Below are positions 49,495 to 56,729 of a stretch of DNA of 62,064 nt, piece by piece. Origin of the DNA: a virus; IMG/VR virus record IMGVR_UViG_3300015360_000003, positions 1 through 62,064 of that record; one strand, 5' to 3'. Numbering within the stretch: the stretch's first letter is position 1; each line of letters starts with the position of its first letter. The translations under genes and the position numbers were made by a program. The notes beneath the pieces were generated by a model. It saw nothing but the letters and a program-made list of their open reading frames with translations. It was not told where the DNA came from and did no database searches.

Positions 49495-49670
49495 TCGCCA
49501 GCCTGCTTTTTTTCAACATCTAAATAACGACACAGCGCGTTTAAAACATCTAGTTCTAAGAGGATAGTATTTGAAGCGGCTGCGCCATTCTCCGTCGTGA
49601 GCACTAGCATCCTCGCGCCGTCAACCCACTCAACGTAAACACTGTCGCCTAAATATTGTTTTGATTTCAT
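49491..49670 (-). CDS. hypothetical protein
   Basis: The 59-residue product starts MKSKQYLGDSVYVEWVDG. I chose this ATG at 49670 because the longer frame reads into the 49667 gene. It is a small beta-rich protein followed by a helical end. I recall GDSVYVEW-DG-x-x-x-LTTENG from phage hypothetical proteins. Overlaps its upstream neighbour by 4 bp. Confidence 0.65.
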   Translation of the reverse strand: MKSKQYLGDSVYVEWVDGARMLVLTTENGAAASNTILLELDVLNALCRYLDVEKKQAGE

Positions 49671-50308
49671 TTTTCCCCCTCTGTTGCAAGGATCGCGTCG
49701 GCTTCGTTCCAATAACCTTCTGCCACATTAAATTTGGTGGACTGTCGAATCGCGCAAACGAGATCACGCCGAAACTGTTTATCGAGTTTCGCCTGCTCTT
49801 GTACGTCCGTCGCTTTCAAACGGTTCGCTTCGCCGATCTCAATACCACGCCGAAGAATCTTTCCGTGGAATCCTGCCTCTTTCATGAGCGGCGTATCCAT
49901 GTACTCTTCAGTGAGCCGCGTGATCTCTTTTCTAAAATCTTCGTTAGTCATCTCCCCTTCTCCCTCTCGTCTCGCAGCGTCGGCGTTGGCTTCGGTCATG
50001 CGCCATGCGACAGCAATTGCCTCTGCCCCATCTGTAAAGTCTTTAAAAATCGCTTTCGCAGCGGATGCGTTGGCATCGCTGATCCCAAGCGCAACACCGG
50101 CAGTCTCTGCATCGTCTATACACTCGTTCCGATTCGCTTCGCCCATCTCAAACCCGCGCTTAAAAACCGCTACGCTGTATCTGCACAGCGACATATCCGA
50201 ACTGACGTAGCAATCCGTAATCGCTGCAATCGCTGCCTGTATCTCTCGGTTATTCATTTTGTTATCCGTCGTCGCTGCAATCGCTGCCTGTATCTCTTCG
50301 TTTTTCAT
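49667..50308 (-). CDS. hypothetical protein with internal duplication
   Basis: The 213-residue product shows two levels of repetition. The N-terminal EIQAAIAATTD is repeated after 18 residues. A GFEMGEANR motif near residue 55 recurs as GIEIGEANR near residue 155. The protein is helical and acidic. An internal ATG at 50257 is an alternative start after the first repeat. Function unknown. Confidence 0.7.
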   Translation of the reverse strand: MKNEEIQAAIAATTDNKMNNREIQAAIAAITDCYVSSDMSLCRYSVAVFKRGFEMGEANRNECIDDAETAGVALGISDANASAAKAIFKDFTDGAEAIAVAWRMTEANADAARREGEGEMTNEDFRKEITRLTEEYMDTPLMKEAGFHGKILRRGIEIGEANRLKATDVQEQAKLDKQFRRDLVCAIRQSTKFNVAEGYWNEADAILATEGEK

Positions 50309-50556
50309 TTTTCTCCTAGTTGTCCGGTCAGTAGCCGGTACGCCCCTTCGAGTTCCGTAGCCACTAATACCTGGATCTGTTCCTGACTCAGCGCCGCGAT
50401 TTTTTCACCGAACCACGCCCGCAAAATCGCCGGGTCGTTTAACGCGAAGATCGCGCCTTTCGTGAACGCCCACTCCTGTCCTTCTTTTTCTTTCTTAAAT
50501 GCACGAGGAGTGTTCTCGTCGGCGGCGGATGCGATTAGGTCCAGTAGATTCGTCAT
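50305..50556 (-). CDS. hypothetical protein
   Basis: The 83-residue helical, acidic product (MTNLLDLIASAADENTPRAF) overlaps both neighbours by 4 bp. It contains FALNDPAILRAWFGEKIAAL. Not recognised. Confidence 0.65.
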   Translation of the reverse strand: MTNLLDLIASAADENTPRAFKKEKEGQEWAFTKGAIFALNDPAILRAWFGEKIAALSQEQIQVLVATELEGAYRLLTGQLGEK

Positions 50557-50729
50557 TTCGTATCATCCTCAAATCGCTGCCCTGCCGACACTCCTGCTTC
50601 TATGTCGTTCTTCGTAACGCTATCTGGATTGATGCCCTGCCGTCTCAACGCTGCGGCGATCCTATTCGCCTCCCGTAGCTGCCGCCGATCAATCTCGGCG
50701 GCTGTCAGATCAGTCCCGCTTTTTTTCAT
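50553..50729 (-). CDS. 58-residue helical protein
   Basis: The short gene starts MKKSGTDLTAAEIDRRQL and ends AGQRFEDDTK. It is joined to both neighbours by ATGA overlaps (50726-50729 and 50553-50556), and a GGAGGA ribosome site precedes the ATG. The charged helical sequence suggests a coiled-coil or DNA-associated peptide. Function unknown. Confidence 0.7.
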   Translation of the reverse strand: MKKSGTDLTAAEIDRRQLREANRIAAALRRQGINPDSVTKNDIEAGVSAGQRFEDDTK

Positions 50730-50947
50730 TCTAGTTCCTCCTTTATTTCGGTGAGTGTAGCGGCGAGCTTATGTAACGTGTTCGCCGCGCCATTATACCA
50801 AGCGGCCCTAGTTGGGTCTTTTACAGTGAGCCACAACTCTGTGCTATGCCGCAGTCGCTCTAGCTCAGTCTCTAATTCCGCAATCACCTGCGCCGCCTCG
50901 CTCATGAGATCCTCGGCTACCAGAGCGGCTCCGCTTTTTATCATCAT
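50726..50947 (-). CDS. hypothetical protein, ATRAAWYNGA paralogue 1
   Basis: The 73-residue product is a tandem duplicate of the 50944 gene. They share AQVIAELETELERLRHS and DPTRAAWYNGAANTLHKLAA. It is helical with a coiled-coil region and may dimerise. The ribosome site GGAGGAAC is duplicated with it. Start may be the second Met. Function unknown. Confidence 0.7.
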   Translation of the reverse strand: MMIKSGAALVAEDLMSEAAQVIAELETELERLRHSTELWLTVKDPTRAAWYNGAANTLHKLAATLTEIKEELE

Positions 50948-51237
50948 TCTAGTTCCTCCTCTATTCCGGTGAGCGTAGCGGCGAGATCATGTAACGTGCT
51001 CGCCCCGCCATTATACCAAGCGGCCCTAGTTGGGTCTGGCGCCGTGAGCCACTGCTGTCTGCTATGCCGCAGCCGCTCTATCTCCGTCTCTATTCCCGCA
51101 ATCACCTGCGCCATCGCGCTCGCTCGACCCGCGTCAAAATGCTCCTTCGCACTGATCAGTAGTAGCGGAATCGGGATGCCACGAGTCCACCGTGTGCGCT
51201 CAAATTCTGCTGCGTACGCCTCACCTTCTTTGCTCAT
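50944..51237 (-). CDS. hypothetical protein, ATRAAWYNGA paralogue 2
   Basis: The 97-residue tandem paralogue of 50726-50947 has a different 24-residue N-terminus (MSKEGEAYAAEFERTRWTRG) before the shared AQVIAGIETEIERLRHS and DPTRAAWYNGGAS. Conserved RAAWYNG between helices may be a binding turn. Function unknown. Confidence 0.7.
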   Translation of the reverse strand: MSKEGEAYAAEFERTRWTRGIPIPLLLISAKEHFDAGRASAMAQVIAGIETEIERLRHSRQQWLTAPDPTRAAWYNGGASTLHDLAATLTGIEEELE

Positions 51238-51521
51238 TTTCTAATGCTCCTAGCTAAATCATCTCGCCACGCTGTTAATTCTTCGATCTCATCGAGCAGT
51301 AAACGTCGTGCGTGGTTCTTCTCATAGTCGCTCCGCACAGAATGTGTTTCATGATCTCGAAAATCTGAGATTGTCAGGAGTAGGGCATACACGGTTATCC
51401 CGTCGAAGTGCATGTCCGACATAGCGCTCACCGAAGCGCCGCCGAGTTGGAAGCGGCAGTGCGCCTCTAGATCACTCATTCCTGCGGCATCGTAGGTCGG
51501 TGGCCGATATGTGTTGCTCAT
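51234..51521 (-). CDS. hypothetical protein
   Basis: The 95-residue product starts MSNTYRPPTYDAAGMSDLE at 51521, overlapping the Cys protein gene's end (ATGA-type). The longer frame upstream reads in another frame of that gene and is rejected. It is helical with MHFDGITVYALLLTISDFRD. Function unknown. Confidence 0.65.
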   Translation of the reverse strand: MSNTYRPPTYDAAGMSDLEAHCRFQLGGASVSAMSDMHFDGITVYALLLTISDFRDHETHSVRSDYEKNHARRLLLDEIEELTAWRDDLARSIRK

Positions 51522-51832
51522 AGTTCCTTCTCCGTGATTTGATCTTTTGCAATCTGTTCTAAAGTCTTCTCCTCGTCGCATATTGAGCAGCGTCGCCGAT
51601 TCTCGTAGTAAGAAGGCATCCATTTGGCCAACTTCAAAGCAACCCAATCGTGCGCCGAATCGTTTAAGCAATCCGCTTTGCGCGAATAGTACTCAATGCA
51701 GTGCTCCAACGTGAAAACATACCGACGATCACAGTGAGGACATTGGTGTTGATAGGTCGTCTCGGTGTTCGCGCACTCCTCTGGGTCTGGCGGTCTTGAT
51801 TCTTTTTTACAGTACGGGCATCCGATGCTCAT
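51518..51832 (-). CDS. zinc-ribbon-like protein
   Basis: The 104-residue product has three CxxC pairs: MSIGCPYCKK (5-8), QCPHCDRR (about 31-34) and RRCSICDEEK near the C-terminus (about 82-85). This suggests one or two zinc sites. Such proteins often bind DNA, RNA or protein partners. The ATG at 51832 was chosen because it overlaps the metzincin stop region properly. No family name can be given. Confidence 0.65.
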   Translation of the reverse strand: MSIGCPYCKKESRPPDPEECANTETTYQHQCPHCDRRYVFTLEHCIEYYSRKADCLNDSAHDWVALKLAKWMPSYYENRRRCSICDEEKTLEQIAKDQITEKEL

Positions 51833-52545
51833 TTCAACCTCGCCATAACGCACACTCGCATGTCTACAACACTGCGCTGGCTGAATCGTGGGACTTTACC
51901 GATCTGACTAGCGCAGGTCATTACATCGATCTGCATTATGTTGCACTTACCTTCCGCCGTGTGGAACGCACCGAGCTGATGCGCCACTTCGTGCATGACT
52001 AGCACGGTCTGCGGTATCCACCACGCAGCCCGGCCCCGCCATAAATTCACAACCACTACCGCGTTGTCGCTGCCGACCTGGCATTTCGAATTCGAAATTC
52101 CACCGAGAAACATGCCATCCTGAGAGCGTAATGGCCCGGTCGCGACTATAGTCACTCCTCCGCGCAACGTGGATTTGCCATCTCGCAATGCGTTGGTCCA
52201 GCTATCTAATTGCAGCACACGAGATTCGTAGTCGACAGCCGAATTAGGAAACGCATCGGCGTACCAGAGCGTTTTTTCGCGGTATACGTGGATGCCTTTT
52301 AGTCGCGAGAGCAGCGCAGCCGCAGCGTCAACGAGTCTCTCAGTTTCAGGTACGCCGATATTATCCGGTGAATCTACGTAAATGATACGTAGTGGTATAC
52401 CAATCTCGCCACGCGGCGCTGCTGATGCGTCACGTACCATTACGACGAGCATCACGATTACAATCCAAAAGATGCACGCGAGCGAGATGACCACCCAGGC
52501 TGCCCATGGTGCAGGTAGTGTACTTTTTTCGTATTTGTTTTTCAT
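51829..52545 (-). CDS. membrane-anchored metzincin-type metalloprotease
   Basis: The 238-residue product has one N-terminal membrane segment (about 14-37) and a downstream zinc motif HEVAHQLGAFH (H185, E186, H189, H195), the HExxHxxGxxH signature of metzincins. A Met-turn candidate follows (IMQIDVM, 204-209). The catalytic part would face the periplasm. Residues 50-180 have the alternating strands of a metzincin upper domain, and Cys155, 201 and 211 could pair. Metzincins are common as secreted proteases but unusual in phage genomes. It may act on envelope proteins; this is inference. Confidence 0.75.
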   Translation of the reverse strand: MKNKYEKSTLPAPWAAWVVISLACIFWIVIVMLVVMVRDASAAPRGEIGIPLRIIYVDSPDNIGVPETERLVDAAAALLSRLKGIHVYREKTLWYADAFPNSAVDYESRVLQLDSWTNALRDGKSTLRGGVTIVATGPLRSQDGMFLGGISNSKCQVGSDNAVVVVNLWRGRAAWWIPQTVLVMHEVAHQLGAFHTAEGKCNIMQIDVMTCASQIGKVPRFSQRSVVDMRVCVMARLK

Positions 52546-52565
52546 ATATATCCCTGTTAAACAAG

Positions 52566-52587
52566 AGCCGCCCGTACTGGCGCGGCT
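52566..52587 (-). promoter_or_regulatory. intergenic hairpin upstream of the metzincin gene
   Basis: Stem AGCCGC/GCGGCT (52566-52571 with 52582-52587), 10-nt loop, followed in the minus RNA by CTTGTTTAA. It lies between the 52594 gene's stop and the metzincin leader. It may act as an attenuator or weak terminator. Confidence 0.5.
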
Positions 52588-52593
52588 GTCGTT

Positions 52594-52860
52594 TTAAAGC
52601 TTTAAACCATCAGCGGTTGGATCAACGATTGTGTTTTCTGGGTTGTACGAGTTTGGGTATGGATTACTGCTGCCCAACGCTTTTAAATCCATACCGAGCC
52701 ACATGATCGCCTCTTCGATTCTTGTCACGGCTAACGAGCGCTCGCGACTCTTTCGCTGAGATTCTTTAATAACCTGCAAAATGTTATCGAGTCCAACTCG
52801 AAATGTTTTTGTTTCTATAATGGGCGTGGGCGGTGCGATTGCGTCTAGTAGGTCTTCCAT
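52594..52860 (-). CDS. possible Acb2/Tad1-type hairpin-domain protein (anti-CBASS/anti-Thoeris sponge)
   Basis: The 88-residue product has the layout IIETKTFRVG, then helix SRERSLAVTRIEEAIMWLGM (about 43-62), and a conserved tail NPYPNSYNPENTIVDPTADG. I recall this helix and tail from widespread small phage proteins. The helix resembles the Acb2/Tad1 hairpin domain, whose members bind cyclic-nucleotide signals of CBASS or Thoeris defence. The family call is from memory and moderate. The ATG at 52860 is preferred; the earlier Met lies in an unrelated stretch. Confidence 0.5.
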   Translation of the reverse strand: MEDLLDAIAPPTPIIETKTFRVGLDNILQVIKESQRKSRERSLAVTRIEEAIMWLGMDLKALGSSNPYPNSYNPENTIVDPTADGLKL

Positions 52861-52944
52861 TTCTCTTCTCCAAGTACTGCACACTTTCGGAGTCGCGAAT
52901 TCGACCCTTTGCGCGTGCTATAAACTCTTTCAGTGCGGCTGCTG

Positions 52945-53130
52945 TTAACGCGGAAATTCGCTTAATATCTGGTCTACTACTTCCATCCAGGCAGCGCGTT
53001 GCTTCTTTTTTGTCTCATCACGAGAAAACTCCGGCCAGAGCGGAAGCGGATCGCCATTGAAAGCTACGCCGCCGACCGCTTTTAGGTATCGCTCATACAG
53101 CCGAGACGCTAATGCTTCTTTGTCGTCCAT
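52945..53130 (-). CDS. hypothetical protein
   Basis: The 61-residue product (MDDKEALASRLYERYLKAVGG) is helical with NGDPLPLWPEFSRDE in the middle. It starts 4 bp after the Cys-repeat gene stop. The following 84-bp gap before the 52860 start holds an open frame without an ATG, so the true end of this gene may be affected by a frameshift. Function unknown. Confidence 0.65.
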   Translation of the reverse strand: MDDKEALASRLYERYLKAVGGVAFNGDPLPLWPEFSRDETKKKQRAAWMEVVDQILSEFPR

Positions 53131-53134
53131 TTTA

Positions 53135-53737
53135 TTACTCAGCCTCCGCCAGTCGCATCATGTCCGCCAGCGCAACCTCGTTGGAGTCGAAAAACCGTGT
53201 GGGCGAAATCTCGTAGCCGCTAGCCCTGTAAATCTGCATTGCCGCGAATAATGGGGATGTTCTCGCTTCGAGATCGTAACCGGACGGGCCTGCGAGGTGA
53301 ACAGCCCAGCCCGCACGACAGTGGGTCGTCTCGCACACATGCCACCGCTGCATATCGAACGAATCAGGCGTGGCCATCGCCGCAGCAAGCACTGCTTTAT
53401 GAATATCGGGGATGATCGGAATCTTTATTTTTTCGCTTTTTTCGTCGTCGCAGCGGTAGCAGCGGTCCACGCAGTGGTAGCAGCGGGAGCAGCGGGAGCA
53501 GTCATTGCAGTCGTCGCAGTCGTCGCAGTCATCGCAGTCATTGCAGCGGTCACAGTTGGAACAGTTGGAGCAGTCGAGGCAATCAACACAACCGACACAC
53601 TCGACACAATCTCGGCAATCGAAACACTCCATCAGCGTCGCGAGTGAAGCCCGCGCAAGCGCTTCACTTCCCCATTTTTCAATCGATGCTCGGTTGCCGC
53701 TGCCATCGTCGGAGGTTATCCAAGTTTTGCTTTCCAC
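53135..53737 (-). CDS. protein with cysteine at every third residue plus C-terminal HCRAGW domain (paralogue 3)
   Basis: The 200-residue product has the shared N-terminal module (GNRASIEKWGSEALARASLA), then 18 strict C-x-x steps (CFDCRDCVECVGC...) and a short irregular end (VDRCYRC). Unlike the two left-end copies, it continues into a C-terminal domain (about 100-200) with MQRWHVCETTHCRAGWAVHL, IYRASGYEISPTRFFDSNEV and ADMMRLAEAE. I recall this domain joined to Cys-repeat tracts in other phages, without known function. The domain itself has conserved Cys and His and may share the metal-binding theme. Confidence 0.8.
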   Translation of the reverse strand: MESKTWITSDDGSGNRASIEKWGSEALARASLATLMECFDCRDCVECVGCVDCLDCSNCSNCDRCNDCDDCDDCDDCNDCSRCSRCYHCVDRCYRCDDEKSEKIKIPIIPDIHKAVLAAAMATPDSFDMQRWHVCETTHCRAGWAVHLAGPSGYDLEARTSPLFAAMQIYRASGYEISPTRFFDSNEVALADMMRLAEAE

Positions 53738-53994
53738 TTTTTTCCTTCTTGGGTTTTAAATTCTTCCGCTTGCTTTAGGAGATCGGCCCCGACTGACTTC
53801 ATGTTTTTGTATACCTCCTCTCCGTCCGCCGGGTATCGGTACAAAGACCCTGCATATATTATCGCAAATTTATCGATAGCGAGGGTTACGTAGTAATATG
53901 ATCCTGTATCAGCTCGCATCTTTATATGTCCCAGTTGAGGAAGATTGCCGACTTCCCAAAACCAGACGCGCTCTGAAGTAGTAAAAGTCTTCAT
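53716..53994 (-). CDS. hypothetical protein
   Basis: The 92-residue product (MKTFTTSERVWFWEVGNLPQ) has an aromatic beta-rich half (YYYVTLAIDKFAIIYAG) and a Lys-rich helical end that overlaps the next gene by 22 bp. Not recognised. Confidence 0.65.
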   Translation of the reverse strand: MKTFTTSERVWFWEVGNLPQLGHIKMRADTGSYYYVTLAIDKFAIIYAGSLYRYPADGEEVYKNMKSVGADLLKQAEEFKTQEGKKWKAKLG

Positions 53995-54015
53995 CCGAAC
54001 CGAGAGTGTATCATA

Positions 54016-54174
54016 TTAATCTTTTGGTGTACATAACTCTTCTAATCTTTTTTGCATCCGCTGTAGACGAATGACTAGTTTAGCTCTGCGACCTAGCGTT
54101 CCGCATAGCTCCAATGCCTTTGCATCGTGGGCTATGCGGAACCTCAACCTTTCTATCGGTAGAAAACGTGCCAT
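54016..54174 (-). CDS. small basic hypothetical protein
   Basis: The 52-residue product MARFLPIERLRFRIAHDAKA is strongly basic and helical, ending LEELCTPKD. The ATG at 54174 was chosen because the longer frame runs antiparallel through the overlapping next gene. A nucleic-acid binding peptide is possible. Confidence 0.5.
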   Translation of the reverse strand: MARFLPIERLRFRIAHDAKALELCGTLGRRAKLVIRLQRMQKRLEELCTPKD

Positions 54175-54422
54175 ATGAAAAAAGGCCCCTCTTGAACAGT
54201 GCTTAAATAGGTGTATCCGTGCAACGAGTACTTCTCGTCTGACCATCCGGTGCCCACGACAAGAACATCCCAGACAGCCGTAGGAACGTCGGGGGAATCG
54301 TCAACTTTAGCCCACACCCATAATGCGTCGTTATAGTATTTTGCGGTTAAGAAAATCGCGTTCAGCGGCCAGCTAATCTGCTGCGTACCCACCGTCAGGG
54401 ATTGTTTCCCCACGACTATCAT
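54153..54422 (-). CDS. hypothetical protein
   Basis: The 89-residue beta-rich product begins MIVVGKQSLTVGTQQISWPL and has several Trp (VWAKVDD, WDVLVVGTGW, FFIWHVFYR). It starts directly before the 54423 gene's stop. It overlaps the small basic gene by 22 bp. Function unknown. Confidence 0.65.
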   Translation of the reverse strand: MIVVGKQSLTVGTQQISWPLNAIFLTAKYYNDALWVWAKVDDSPDVPTAVWDVLVVGTGWSDEKYSLHGYTYLSTVQEGPFFIWHVFYR

Positions 54423-54617
54423 TTACTTTGCCCTGATATACATTTGAATTTTTTTATACCCCAAACCTTTCAGCAGCCGTTTGGATATATACCCTCTATA
54501 CGCGGTGGATATCTCTGATTGTAAAGCTTTAAACTTTTTAGCCACTGTTATGCCGTTTGACTTGGCAACTAGAGCTTTTAAATCCTGCCGAACTTCTTCT
54601 TGTGTAAAATACTTCAT
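54423..54617 (-). CDS. hypothetical protein
   Basis: The 64-residue, basic, helical product (MKYFTQEEVRQDLKALVAKS) ends IQMYIRAK. It resembles small DNA-binding or regulator-like peptides but no motif is certain. A hairpin separates it from the SSB gene. Confidence 0.65.
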   Translation of the reverse strand: MKYFTQEEVRQDLKALVAKSNGITVAKKFKALQSEISTAYRGYISKRLLKGLGYKKIQMYIRAK

Positions 54618-54633
54618 ACAATTCCTTAAATGG

Positions 54634-54654
54634 GTGGGGTCTGCAGTCCCCCAC
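54634..54654 (-). promoter_or_regulatory. intergenic hairpin after the SSB gene
   Basis: Stem GTGGGG/CCCCAC (54634-54639 with 54649-54654), 9-nt loop, between the SSB stop and the next gene's ribosome site. It may fine-tune the mRNA of the abundant SSB. Confidence 0.5.
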
Positions 54655-54660
54655 GATTAA

Positions 54661-55317
54661 CTAAACGATACTGTCCTCGTCGCCGTCTTCTACTTCTGGC
54701 GCGTTGCCTACGTCTTCCAACTCTTCCTCGATTTCCTCAATCGTCGAATAGAGCGCTGCATTACCCTGTCCATACCCTTCGCCGACCTTAGCAAACTGCA
54801 CTCCGCGAAGTGAGAAACTCACGCCCGGAACGATCTGCTTGTTGCCGTCGTACGGATAGACTGCAACATGTAAACGTCCCCAATCGCCGCCTTTGATCTC
54901 GCCGACTTCTTCTTTCGTCAAAACCGGAAACACGCCATTGACCTTCCGAGGTCCAAGGACAGTCGGAGGACGATTTTTAGGGTCGTCCTTCTTACCGGCC
55001 TTAGCTCGCATCATGATGCAGTTTTTCTGCGCCTCCATCGCCACGTCGTCGTCTTTATCGGTATCCTTAAGCGGGATGCGATACTTAGCGGACGTGAGCT
55101 TAAAGTCAGTGCCGAAATGGTCCCGTCCGACCTGCAAAACTGCTTCCTGAAGCGCTTTGCCCTTATCCTTAAAGATCGCCTTCGGAGTGAACAGGTCCGT
55201 CTTAAACTGTCCGTCACTGTACTGTCTGCCCCTATCAGGCTCGGCGAAATACGGAAAACTAAACTGTCCAAGCGGTGTCCAAATCAGCACCTGCGGCTTC
55301 TTCTCTTTTGTTGCCAT
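54661..55317 (-). CDS. ssb: single-stranded DNA-binding protein (DUF2815-like)
   Basis: The 218-residue product has the layout of phage DUF2815 SSBs. VLIWTPLGQFSFPYFAEPDRG (about 10-30) is followed by TDLFTPKAIFKDKGKALQEA, IMMRAKAGKKDDPKNRPPTV, and SFSLRGVQFAKVGEGYGQGN. It ends in an acidic tail (EVEDGDEDSIV) that typically contacts partner proteins. It would coat ssDNA during replication and recombination with the exonuclease next to it. Confidence 0.8.
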   Translation of the reverse strand: MATKEKKPQVLIWTPLGQFSFPYFAEPDRGRQYSDGQFKTDLFTPKAIFKDKGKALQEAVLQVGRDHFGTDFKLTSAKYRIPLKDTDKDDDVAMEAQKNCIMMRAKAGKKDDPKNRPPTVLGPRKVNGVFPVLTKEEVGEIKGGDWGRLHVAVYPYDGNKQIVPGVSFSLRGVQFAKVGEGYGQGNAALYSTIEEIEEELEDVGNAPEVEDGDEDSIV

Positions 55318-55333
55318 TTTATCCTTTGTTTAA

Positions 55334-55367
55334 ACTGCCCGTTTATTAAAGTTTACCGATGGGCAGT
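55334..55367 (-). promoter_or_regulatory. 7-bp stem intergenic hairpin upstream of the SSB gene
   Basis: ACTGCCC (55334-55340) and GGGCAGT (55361-55367) pair across a 20-nt loop between the exonuclease stop and the SSB ribosome site. Similar in placement to the left-arm hairpins. Confidence 0.5.
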
Positions 55368-55387
55368 CGGCAAACCGTTTTCGCTAC

Positions 55388-56590
55388 TTACGAAACTTCT
55401 ACAAATTCGTCGGGTTCTGAGCAGGTAATGGCGTCGCGTGGGTCGGCAGACGACACCAGCTCCTGCTTTCCGGTTCCAAGCTGTACCAACGCTTTCGGAA
55501 TATTTCCTTTGCCTAAAAGCTTTTCGATTTCCCCAATCCCGACGAGTTTTTTATTGTACATGTCTTTTTCCTTAACGCCTTTCTTCTTAAGCGCCGATAC
55601 TATTCTCTCTTCTTTCTTAATCCAGCCACGTCGCCCTGCAGTACGCACTACTTTAATATCCTTATGCGACGCTCCGTTTTGCAAAGCGGCCATGAGATTA
55701 ATGGATACAGCGTTTAAGATGTCTTCGATGTAAGTCTTTTTCTTGAACAGTTCTACTTGTTCATCAAGCGTCATCGCTCGGATCTTTTCGATGATTGGGG
55801 CATCGTCTATTTCATCCGGCAGTGTGCTCTGCATCGTGTTCATGACTTCTTCTTCCTGCGCTTTGCAGTTTCCGTCCGCTCTACAAAACTTACAATGCGC
55901 CCCCGCAGATAGCCGCATCGATACTTTGCCCTCGTATGTAGCTTTTGCGAGACTGACGATAGTGACAATCTCGTCTTCCCATTTTTGTAACTCGGTCCCA
56001 GCGACGACATAGTTATTTTTTTCCCATTCGTCATCTACCCGCACTTGCGCGACGATAACCATGAGCTTTCCGATCTCAGAAAACGGCAGCTTAAGCGTCT
56101 TAACTGCGCCGATGCCGTACGCGATACCCTGCAGATTTTCATTAGCGTACACGCGTATCCCGGCTCCATACTTGTAGTCGAGTACGATCACATCCGTTTT
56201 CTTAGTCTTCTTACTAAGCCCTGTAAAAATCACGTCTGAGGTGCCGAATGTATCGTCATCAATGGCTACCTGCATCTCGTACGCGACGCTGCAGTTATTA
56301 TGCTTTTCGCAAAACGAGTCCCACAACGCGGCCACCTTCTCCGCCGTAGCGGTGACATGGGCCGCCATATCTGGATAATTCTTCGGTCCGACGTAGGGCT
56401 TAATAGACTTCTCGGTTAAGGCTTTCGGTAGATACGTTTCCATCTCATCGTGAAATACATCACCTTCTACCGAGTAGGTTGTCGACGGCAACGCAGGCAT
56501 GTCTTTAGTATATGCAAGTACGCCAGGACATTCCTTTAAGCGCTTTAAAGAGGACGGAGAGCCGAATTTAGCGTGTGTTTTTTTCTTCAT
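55388..56590 (-). CDS. PD-(D/E)XK exonuclease, Cas4/AddB-like (DUF2800)
   Basis: The 400-residue product has the nuclease core: His in VFHDEME (H47), Asp in GTSDVIF (D119) and DYKYG (D138, K140). Cys21 with C233-x-x-C236-x5-C242 forms the iron-sulfur cluster ligand pattern of Cas4 and AddB nucleases. The family DUF2800 is typical of phages with a matching DUF2815 SSB, which is the neighbour here. It likely resects DNA ends for recombination or degrades host DNA. Start ATG at 56590 overlaps the upstream small gene by 23 bp. Confidence 0.85.
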   Translation of the reverse strand: MKKKTHAKFGSPSSLKRLKECPGVLAYTKDMPALPSTTYSVEGDVFHDEMETYLPKALTEKSIKPYVGPKNYPDMAAHVTATAEKVAALWDSFCEKHNNCSVAYEMQVAIDDDTFGTSDVIFTGLSKKTKKTDVIVLDYKYGAGIRVYANENLQGIAYGIGAVKTLKLPFSEIGKLMVIVAQVRVDDEWEKNNYVVAGTELQKWEDEIVTIVSLAKATYEGKVSMRLSAGAHCKFCRADGNCKAQEEEVMNTMQSTLPDEIDDAPIIEKIRAMTLDEQVELFKKKTYIEDILNAVSINLMAALQNGASHKDIKVVRTAGRRGWIKKEERIVSALKKKGVKEKDMYNKKLVGIGEIEKLLGKGNIPKALVQLGTGKQELVSSADPRDAITCSEPDEFVEVS

Positions 56591-56729
56591 CTGTTCTTTC
56601 GTTATCTTTGTCCGTGTATGCGTCGAGAAGCATAACGATCTCGTCCCGCGCTTCGATAGGATTGTAATTATCGTTATAAAAAGCGTCTAAAATATCGTCA
56701 ATCTCTACGATCAGGTCTGTTTTAGTCAT
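56568..56729 (-). CDS. 53-residue acidic protein
   Basis: The short product MTKTDLIVEIDDILDAFYND continues with EARDEIVMLLDAYTD and ends EEKNTR. It is joined to the SNF2 gene by an ATGA overlap and overlaps the exonuclease start by 23 bp. It is acidic and helical and could be a DNA-mimic or a helicase partner. Function unknown. Confidence 0.65.
   Translation of the reverse strand: MTKTDLIVEIDDILDAFYNDNYNPIEARDEIVMLLDAYTDKDNERTDEEKNTR

Noticed and set aside
52784-53015. Minus-strand frame containing ALTAAALKEFIARAKGR between the 53130 and 52860 genes
   Set aside because: The sequence looks protein-like but has no ATG, GTG or TTG start before it and overlaps two better genes. A frameshift is possible but cannot be shown.
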